Below, piece by piece: positions 6,353-9,943 of a stretch of DNA of 9,943 bases. The translations under genes were made by a program, and so were the position numbers. The stretch spans positions 1-9,943 of the forward strand of contig UQHH01000066.1 in NCBI GenBank assembly GCA_900540865.1, written 5' to 3'. A model generated the notes under the pieces. That model made no database searches. It had not been told where the DNA came from and saw nothing but the letters and a program-made list of their open reading frames with translations. Every line of letters starts with the position of its first letter. Position 1 is the stretch's first letter. The DNA is from an uncultured Oscillospiraceae bacterium (GTDB taxonomy: Bacteria; Bacillota; Clostridia; Oscillospirales; Acutalibacteraceae).

Positions 6353-6388
6353 AGGGCTTCCGATGAAATATTCGGGAGTCCTTTTTTT
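6353..6388 (+). terminator. Terminator of the NifU-like/GGGtGRT operon
   Basis: AGGGCTTCCGA (6353-6363) pairs with TCGGGAGTCCT (6372-6382), counting G-T pairs, across an 8-base loop. It ends in seven T (6382-6388). Confidence 0.9.
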
Positions 6389-6600
6389 ATTCTGAAACAG
6401 TGTGTAATGTTATAAAATTGCACATAAATTGCACAAATTTAGATAATGTGCAATCTGGGTCACTCCTTTGCGGTAATAGGTGCGCTTAGAAATTAAAGTG
6501 TTCGGTGGAAAAACTTAAAGTAGGTAAAACTTTTCCCATATTATATAATACTTAACATAAAGACATCACGAGCAGCCACAAAAAAATAACCACACAGATT
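6389..6600. other. Gene-free, AT-rich stretch at the left side of the accessory region
   Basis: I find no convincing gene here on either strand. The stretch holds the TTGCAC repeat cluster at 6416-6454 and an isolated TATAAT at 6544-6549. That box lacks a good -35 at the right distance (TAGGTA at 6521-6526). Base composition falls sharply from the operon on its left. It may be the junction between core and accessory DNA. Confidence 0.45.
6416..6454. repeat. TTGCACA direct and inverted repeats
   Basis: AATTGCACA occurs at 6416-6424 and 6427-6435, 11 bp apart. ATTGCACAT (6417-6425) is also the exact inverse of ATGTGCAAT (6446-6454). Three TTGCAC half sites in 39 bp could be a protein binding cluster or a recombination site. 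No function is shown. Confidence 0.45.
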
Positions 6601-6631
6601 AAGGGCGGTAAAGCACCGCCCTTTTCTGTTT
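6601..6631 (+). terminator. Hairpin terminator with no gene in front of it
   Basis: AAGGGCGGT (6601-6609) and ACCGCCCTT (6615-6623) form a 9-bp stem with a 5-base loop, followed on the plus strand by TTTTCTGTTTT. No plus-strand gene lies between 6322 and here, so it may end a short RNA starting near the TATAAT at 6544. It could also serve the minus-strand genes ending at 6674, although there the T run (6581-6587 read in reverse) is set back from the stem. Confidence 0.6.
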
Positions 6632-6673
6632 TGCATATGTACATATAAGGTTAGATTACTCCTGCCGTTTCTA

Positions 6674-6967
6674 TTACATGTAGAGAGTATTAATAAGTGA
6701 ATCCAAAACAAGCACGTTGCCCGAACTGCTTGTATTGAAAATCTGAACCGATTTTGCGCTCTTAATGTTAATCTTAATTACCTTCTTTTCCAATGGGTGC
6801 GCTTTATTCTCCCGGTGTATTTCTGCCACATATTCAATGTGTAACACACCTTCCCATATAAAACCGATTAAACATGTATTTTCCTTATTGGCTATTACTG
6901 CCTTTTGATTTATGTATTCCGTTTTCCTGCGCCCGTCTGTGTACGTTGTAACTATAGCATAAATCAT
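6674..6967 (-). CDS. Hypothetical protein after the resolvase
   Basis: A 97-residue protein of unknown function, last gene of the minus-strand set. The start at 6967 (MIYAIVTTYTDGRRK) is preferred because the ribosome site AGGAG lies 10 bases before it. The upstream ATG at 6976 would leave only one base after AGGAG. The protein looks like a small beta-rich domain: alternating hydrophobic strands (IYAIVTTYT, TCLIGFIWEGVLHIEYVAEI, VIKINI) and no membrane segment, cysteine pair or recognisable catalytic motif. Its 5' end overlaps the resolvase gene by 83 bases in another frame. Both frames look used: this one has its own ribosome site and the resolvase needs its own to the stop. No family is recognised. 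Confidence 0.6.
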   Translation of the reverse strand: MIYAIVTTYTDGRRKTEYINQKAVIANKENTCLIGFIWEGVLHIEYVAEIHRENKAHPLEKKVIKINIKSAKSVQIFNTSSSGNVLVLDSLINTLYM

Positions 6968-7532
6968 TTCTTTCATTCTCCTGTTCGTATTCCAAAATTA
7001 ATTTATTAAGTGTAGGCCTGCTTATTCCGAGTTTAACAGCAAGGGCAGATTTTGTAATTTTCCTTTCCTTGTACTGGGTGTATCCGTCTGGAAAGCCTGT
7101 TACATTTTTACGCTTACCACCCTTATACCTGCCCTCTCTTTTGGCGATTGCTATACCTTCTCTTTGCCGCTCTAAAAGATTCATCCTCTCAAATTCATTA
7201 ATTGCTCCAATCATAGTAAGCATTAATTTTCCTGTGGGTGTCGATGTGTCAATATTTTCTTTGTTGCTTACAAGGCGAATTTCCTTTTTATTAAGCTGTT
7301 CCACAATGTCAAGTAAATCCTTTGTACTCCGTGCGAGGCGGGAAAAGTCGTGTATGTATATCGTGTCCCCCTGTCTTGCAAATTCCAATAGTTCCTGTAG
7401 TTTTGGTCGGTTGGTATCTTTGGCTGATATTTTTTCAGTGAACCACTTTTCAATATTGTATTTCTGCATAGCTTCTATTTGTCGCTGTTCGTTTTGGTCT
7501 ATGGTGCTTACGCGAATATATGCAAGTCTCAT
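6885..7532 (-). CDS. Serine recombinase (resolvase/invertase family)
   Basis: A 215-residue small serine recombinase that cuts and rejoins DNA through a covalent serine link, used for resolving or inverting segments of mobile elements and plasmids. The N-terminal catalytic domain shows RVSTIDQNEQRQ with nucleophile Ser9 and Arg7, then DFSRLARS (Asp62, Arg65, Arg68). The long E helix is MIGAINEFERMNLLERQREG (108-127). A helix-turn-helix follows at about 158-178 (ITKSALAVKLGISRPTLNKL), as in Tn3/gamma-delta resolvases and Hin invertases. The start at 7532 follows GGGGAG. Twenty upstream in-frame codons, to 7592, precede this ribosome site and are not used. The last 35 residues, beyond the usual end of such enzymes, overlap the next gene and may be a run-on past an older stop. 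Looks intact in all active-site residues. Confidence 0.92.
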   Translation of the reverse strand: MRLAYIRVSTIDQNEQRQIEAMQKYNIEKWFTEKISAKDTNRPKLQELLEFARQGDTIYIHDFSRLARSTKDLLDIVEQLNKKEIRLVSNKENIDTSTPTGKLMLTMIGAINEFERMNLLERQREGIAIAKREGRYKGGKRKNVTGFPDGYTQYKERKITKSALAVKLGISRPTLNKLILEYEQENERNDLCYSYNVHRRAQENGIHKSKGSNSQ

Positions 7533-7572
7533 TTTTGAAAACTCCCCTGTAAAATCTAACTCTTTGTTGTGC

Positions 7573-7587
7573 TTTACATTGTGTAAA
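7573..7587. promoter_or_regulatory. Palindrome upstream of the resolvase gene
   Basis: TTTACATTGTGTAAA has 6-bp inverted arms TTTACA/TGTAAA around a 3-base centre, 41 bp before the resolvase start on the minus strand. It may be an operator or part of a resolution site. I see no clear promoter boxes with it. Confidence 0.4.
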
Positions 7588-7658
7588 AGCAATACAAATA
7601 TAACTTTGTTTTCACTACTTTGAAATAATCCAGAAATGTAAACACTGGGTACGCCCTG

Positions 7659-7820
7659 CTATATCTCTTTGTCCGTAATAATATTGAGAGTTTTTTTTCG
7701 GTGCTTTTCAATGAGTTTTTCTGATACTTGAAGATGGTTTGCTATTTCCTTATCGGTGTTACCCTTCAACAGTTCAATAATTATCTTTACATCCAGAACA
7801 CTCAGGTCGTGTAAATTCAT
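7659..7820 (-). CDS. 53-residue helix-turn-helix protein
   Basis: A very small protein encoded between the SprT-like gene and the resolvase. The ATG at 7820 follows TAGGAG at a spacing of 8 on the minus strand, and the frame ends with TAG at 7661-7659. It reads MNLHDLSVLDVKIIIELLKG at the start. A helix-turn-helix follows at about residues 20-45 (GNTDKEIANHLQVSEKLIEK and HRKK) that resembles the DNA-binding helices of LuxR/GerE-type or sigma-70 region 4-like proteins (compare G-x-x-x-KEIA-x-x-L-x-[VI]S). Nothing else fits in the protein, so it would be an isolated DNA-binding domain, possibly a regulator of the element. The strong ribosome site and coherent motif support a real gene despite its size. 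Confidence 0.7.
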   Translation of the reverse strand: MNLHDLSVLDVKIIIELLKGNTDKEIANHLQVSEKLIEKHRKKTLNIITDKEI

Positions 7821-7864
7821 TTTGATATACTCCTATAATCTTAAAGTGTACATTTTAGATTTTG

Positions 7865-7901
7865 GAATAGGCGGCGGGGATTGCTCCCCGCTTGCTTATT
7901 C
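7865..7901. other. Strong GC-rich hairpin between the SprT-like and helix-turn-helix genes
   Basis: GAATAGGCGGCGGGGA (7865-7880) pairs with TCCCCGCTTGCTTATTC (7885-7901), with a few bulges, around a short loop, in otherwise AT-rich DNA. On the minus strand it follows the SprT-like stop by 33 bp. It has no T run on that side, so it may stall or shape the transcript rather than end it. The plus side has only a broken T-rich stretch. Confidence 0.55.
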
Positions 7902-7934
7902 TTTGTGGTTGTTTTGGCTGTTTGGTCGGGCGGC

Positions 7935-8591
7935 TCACACTTCCGTCATTCGTTGCATACAGTCCCCGCAAATAACGTTGATTTGTTTTGTGGCTCTACA
8001 ACTGTTACCGCAACAAGGGCATATATATTTTCTGTGGTGGCTGTTGGTAGTGGTGCTTATGGGTATTAGCCCGTCACTGTTGCCTGTGTGCGTCCCTATA
8101 TTTATGGTTGTAAGCGCGGGACTGGCTCTGCATATTTCAATCTCCCTGAGTTCGTCGTGTTCGAGTACCCATTCAATCAGGCTGTCCGAGGGTTCCGTAT
8201 GGCTGTAGCCGTATTTCTCCGAGCGAGTTACAATTAAGCCGTGTGCTTCTGCTTCCCTTTTGAATATTTTGTTATGGTGTACGCCCTTGTTTGACGTGTC
8301 TTGAACGTTTAGTATGCAGTCGGCATACATGTGTACGCATTCATGAAGCAGGCTTGCAATAATATTTTCAATCGGCCTGTCAAGAGTACCGCTGGATATG
8401 TTAATTTCCCTCTTGCCCGTACCCCTTGCGCTCCAAATATCAAACGGGACATAATGCGCATAGGCTCTGGGCGTTGGTATCACTGTTATAATAGGTGTAG
8501 GCAGTTCATTGTTAAAGAAATCTTGGTTTAATAGTCTGAATATCTTTTCAAGCTCTACTGTTAGTCTGCTCATTCGGTCTATCTGCTTCAT
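7935..8591 (-). CDS. SprT-like zinc metalloprotease-type protein
   Basis: A 218-residue SprT-like protein. The catalytic motif HECVH (residues 83-87) lies on a helix after SSGTLDRPIENIIASLL. A probable third zinc ligand is in GVHHNKIFKREAEAHG (His105/His106). A C-terminal zinc ribbon has the pairs C191-x2-C194 and C208-x2-C211 (CPCC and CGDC). Between them, residues about 130-185 are less ordered. Full-length SprT-like genes of this size are frequent on conjugative elements and phages of Firmicutes. Relatives such as Spartan cleave DNA-bound proteins, but the role on mobile elements is not established. The ATG at 8591 follows AAAGGGAGC and AAAGG. Both metal sites look intact. Protease activity is inferred from family. 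Confidence 0.9.
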   Translation of the reverse strand: MKQIDRMSRLTVELEKIFRLLNQDFFNNELPTPIITVIPTPRAYAHYVPFDIWSARGTGKREINISSGTLDRPIENIIASLLHECVHMYADCILNVQDTSNKGVHHNKIFKREAEAHGLIVTRSEKYGYSHTEPSDSLIEWVLEHDELREIEICRASPALTTINIGTHTGNSDGLIPISTTTNSHHRKYICPCCGNSCRATKQINVICGDCMQRMTEV

Positions 8592-8632
8592 GGCCTTTGC
8601 TCCCTTTAATTTTTAGTTTTAATATTGATTTT

Positions 8633-8672
8633 AAGGGAGTGAAGCAGTATAATTTAATTGCTCCACTCCCTT
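8633..8672. repeat. 14-bp inverted repeat upstream of the SprT-like gene
   Basis: AAGGGAGTGAAGCA (8633-8646) and TGCTCCACTCCCTT (8659-8672) pair with one mismatch around a 12-base AT loop. It lies in the 148-bp gap between two minus-strand genes. Neither side has a T run, so a standard terminator is unlikely. A transcript-level element or a protein site is possible. Confidence 0.5.
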
Positions 8673-8739
8673 CTGGGGTTGTGGGTGTCAGGCTCTTTGC
8701 GTTGTCGCTTTGGTTGGGGATTTTCGCAAGGGGCTTTTC

Positions 8740-9018
8740 TTATACAATGGTGAATCTCCTTGAAGTGGTCTGCTTGGTATAGGCTTTGTAGACGTCGGGC
8801 ATCACCCTTTTAAACGCTGTGCTGTCGAAGCGGTTGCTTAATACGGTAGTGTATCTGATGATGTGCGTCCCGGCCTCAAGTTCTTCTGTGTTCTGTTCGT
8901 TCATTGTCTGTTTAAGCAAGTCCTTAATTGCTTCCGCTTCTGCGCTTGCTTCTCTAATGAGTTCTTCCATTTCTTTCAGTTCTTCAATCTTTGTAATAAT
9001 TTCTTTTTTTGATAACAT
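8740..9018 (-). CDS. Small coiled-coil protein of mobile elements
   Basis: A 92-residue protein, first gene of the minus-strand set. The start at 9018 follows AAGGGGG at a spacing of 9. A longer frame to 9108 runs through the control region and is rejected. Residues 4-40 form a charged coiled coil (IEELKEMEELIREASAEAEA). Residues 44-92 carry a pattern I recognise from many clostridial phage and conjugative-element proteins: T-x-E-L-x-A-G, then RYTTV-x-S-x-RFDS-x-AFK, and a closing KQTTSRRFTIV. Its function is not known to me. The position next to the divergent control region makes it the first product when the element's minus operon is expressed. Confidence 0.8.
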   Translation of the reverse strand: MLSKKEIITKIEELKEMEELIREASAEAEAIKDLLKQTMNEQNTEELEAGTHIIRYTTVLSNRFDSTAFKRVMPDVYKAYTKQTTSRRFTIV

Positions 9019-9082
9019 TGTGTTATCCCCCTTTGATTCTTTTTCAGTTTTGGGCGGTTGCCGTTTTCTTAACTGTGATTTT

Positions 9083-9112
9083 ATTGTAGCACGTTGCGTA
9101 ACGTACAATCAA
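9083..9112 (-). promoter_or_regulatory. Promoter of the minus-strand operon
   Basis: On the minus strand TTGATT (9112-9107), an 18-bp spacer and TACAAT (9088-9083) precede the gene starting at 9018. A palindromic site (9091-9104) fills the spacer, which would suit repression. Confidence 0.5.
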
Positions 9113-9171
9113 TAGGCACGTTGCACAACGTTTTTACAAATTTTTTGTACAATTAGTGCGTTGCGTAACGT
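9091..9171. promoter_or_regulatory. Three near-identical palindromic operators in a divergent control region
   Basis: ACGTTGCGTAACGT (9091-9104), ACGTTGCACAACGT (9118-9131) and GCGTTGCGTAACGT (9158-9171) are three copies of one dyad with consensus RCGTTGCRYAACGT. Site 1 is inside the minus-strand promoter and site 3 lies just before the plus-strand -35. Spacings are 27 and 40 bp. One sequence-specific protein probably binds all three. The divergently coded ribbon-helix-helix protein is the nearest candidate. Confidence 0.75.
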
Positions 9172-9172
9172 C

Positions 9173-9200
9173 TTGCCATGTGATAAAATATAAATATAAT
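9173..9200 (+). promoter_or_regulatory. Promoter of the ribbon-helix-helix gene
   Basis: TTGCCA (9173-9178), a 16-bp spacer and TATAAT (9195-9200) lie 52 bp before the start at 9253. An alternative pair is TTGCGT (9161-9166) with TAAAAT (9184-9189), which would run through operator 3. Confidence 0.55.
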
Positions 9201-9252
9201 AGAGAAGGTGTGCCCATAAACAAATAGAATTGTTTTAAAGGAGACTACATAA

Positions 9253-9729
9253 ATGGCGTATAAAGATAAGAGCATTAAAACACAAAAACAAAATGAGTTT
9301 ATTGGTAAAGCGTATGACCGTATAAACTTATTAGTAAAAAAAGGTAAAAAAGACATCATCCAAAATAAGGCACGGGAGAGCAACGAAAGCGTGAATGCCT
9401 ATATTAACCGAGCCATTGACGCGCTAATGGTCGGTGGGGGTGGTTATGGTGTTTCTATGGCAGAAAACACGCAAAAAGAAACAAGTAGCCACATCTCCCA
9501 CACAGAAAGCCTATTTTCGGAATCCGAGTTAAAACAAATAACCGCCTTATTAAAAGACGGTCAAACGGTGGAAGAATATATTAAGGCTGCTGTTTTGGAT
9601 AAATTACAAGCAGACACCGACAAGGCAAATCAGAAAACGGACGCATTATCAATTATGCAGAGACTTACGAGCATGTCCAGAGAAGAACAGGACAGGGCAA
9701 TGGGGATTGATAAAAAGAAGCGGAAATGA
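9253..9729 (+). CDS. Ribbon-helix-helix (Arc-type) DNA-binding protein
   Basis: A 158-residue protein whose first part fits the Arc/MetJ ribbon-helix-helix fold: a strand DRINLLVK (22-29), helix A KGKKDIIQNKARE (30-42), the turn SNES, and helix B VNAYINRAIDALM (47-59). A Gly-rich linker (60-66) leads to a polar hinge. A second segment, SELKQITALLKDGQTVEEYI and the residues to 118, ends in a helix-B-like pattern TVEEYIKAAVLDKL (105-118), so a second, degenerate copy of the fold is possible. The C-terminus is charged and basic. The start at 9253 follows AAAGGAG at a spacing of 9. It is transcribed away from the minus operon, with three palindromes between them, so it is the natural candidate for the element's repressor. 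An antitoxin or accessory relaxosome role is an alternative; no toxin gene is next to it in the window. Confidence 0.8.
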   Translation: MAYKDKSIKTQKQNEFIGKAYDRINLLVKKGKKDIIQNKARESNESVNAYINRAIDALMVGGGGYGVSMAENTQKETSSHISHTESLFSESELKQITALLKDGQTVEEYIKAAVLDKLQADTDKANQKTDALSIMQRLTSMSREEQDRAMGIDKKKRK

Positions 9730-9813
9730 ATTGAAGGATACATTTTAAATTTCATATTAAGCAGAGTTAGGCCAAATAGAGAAAAATAATTTCAAAAAAA
9801 TTTCCGATATTAC

Positions 9814-9842
9814 TTGACACGGACGAAACGCCGTGATATAAT
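9814..9842 (+). promoter_or_regulatory. Perfect consensus promoter with a dyad in its spacer
   Basis: TTGACA (9814-9819), exactly 17 bp, then TATAAT (9837-9842). CACGG (9818-9822) and CCGTG (9831-9835) form an inverted repeat that overlaps the -35 and fills the spacer, a likely operator. It starts a transcript at about 9849. Confidence 0.85.
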
Positions 9843-9848
9843 TCTAAT

Positions 9849-9943
9849 TAATTGAATAATTTTTTGAGTGCGCCGCCATCATTAAGAGAAAGTAAGCCGT
9901 TCTTCACTAGACAAAATTTTTTATGTGTTGAACGGCTTTTATT
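9849..9943 (+). ncRNA. Possible small RNA or attenuated leader, about 95 nt
   Basis: The stretch from the expected start of the consensus promoter to the terminator at the window edge has no reading frame with a ribosome site. It could be a free-standing small RNA, possibly regulating the element, or the leader of a gene right of the window controlled by the terminator. I recognise no RNA family. Confidence 0.4.
9894..9943 (+). terminator. Terminator at the right edge
   Basis: AAGCCGTTCTTCAC (9894-9907) pairs with GTGTTGAACGGCTT (9925-9938) with two mismatches, followed by TTTTATT. The last bases of the T tract may continue beyond the window. Confidence 0.8.

Larger units (their letters stand above)
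6632..9943. mobile_element. Probable integrated mobile or accessory element, boundaries not seen
   Basis: A serine resolvase, SprT-like protein, small coiled-coil protein, mini helix-turn-helix protein and divergent ribbon-helix-helix protein lie together, AT-rich compared with 4500-6300. This set is typical of conjugative or mobilisable elements and prophage remnants in Clostridia. I find no terminal direct repeats, transfer genes or phage structural genes in the window. The left limit given is only the end of the last hairpin before the genes, and the right side is open. Confidence 0.45.

Noticed and set aside
6336..6395. Short plus-strand frame starting at ATG 6336
   Set aside because: It is only 19 codons, lacks a ribosome site, and most of it is the terminator hairpin.
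6544..6631. Firm small RNA gene call from the lone TATAAT to the terminator
   Set aside because: There is no acceptable -35 box at 16-18 bp, so I kept it only as a possibility in the findings.
7069..7623. Plus-strand frame of 184 codons
   Set aside because: It is the antisense shadow of the serine resolvase, whose active-site motifs are clear on the minus strand.
7756..8208. Plus-strand frame of 150 codons
   Set aside because: It lies opposite the SprT-like gene and runs into the small helix-turn-helix gene. It has no ribosome site or recognisable motif.

Overview
The window looks like the chromosome of a low-to-moderate GC Firmicute of the class Clostridia, probably a gut-type Oscillospiraceae/Lachnospiraceae relative. 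This rests on the Agr-type quorum-sensing cassette, the PadR/HAAS/DUF4097 gene trio, strong AGGAG-type ribosome binding sites, and the paired NifU-like and GGGtGRT genes. No taxonomic marker is present, so this is inference.

Region 1 (1-1999) is an Agr-type peptide signalling cassette. It holds a histidine kinase whose frame is open to the left edge of the window, an AgrB-type peptide processing protease, and a 43-residue AgrD-type pro-peptide overlapping agrB by 23 bases. Two 9-bp sites matching the LytTR response-regulator consensus lie 21 bp apart over the 3' end of the kinase gene. They sit just upstream of a promoter for agrBD, so the signal genes look autoinduced. The LytTR regulator itself is not in the window and may lie just to the left. 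In the pro-peptide a serine sits where the ring cysteine is expected.

Region 2 (2064-4443) is a PadR-regulated envelope or membrane module. A TTGACA/TATTAT promoter carries an overlapping inverted repeat (likely PadR operator), followed by padR, a HAAS/DUF1700 membrane protein, a 45-residue membrane mini-protein and a DUF4097 protein, closed by a terminator. The mini-protein arose by a tandem duplication of about 130 bp. Its N-terminus copies the start of the DUF4097 protein and its C-terminus copies the end of the HAAS protein.

Region 3 (4485-6388) is a two-gene operon with its own promoter and terminator: a NifU-like Fe-S scaffold protein and a GGGtGRT-family protein. Its GC content is higher than that of the flanks.

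Region 4 (about 6389-9943) reads as accessory or mobile DNA, more AT-rich and mostly on the minus strand. Reading leftward from about 9100 it holds a small coiled-coil protein, a SprT-like zinc protein, a 53-residue helix-turn-helix protein, a serine resolvase and an unknown protein. A ribbon-helix-helix protein is transcribed divergently. The divergent control region holds three near-identical palindromes placed on both promoters, which suggests a repressor-controlled switch for the element. The right edge holds a consensus promoter, a dyad in its spacer, and a terminator with no open reading frame between them: a possible small RNA. No element boundary could be fixed.
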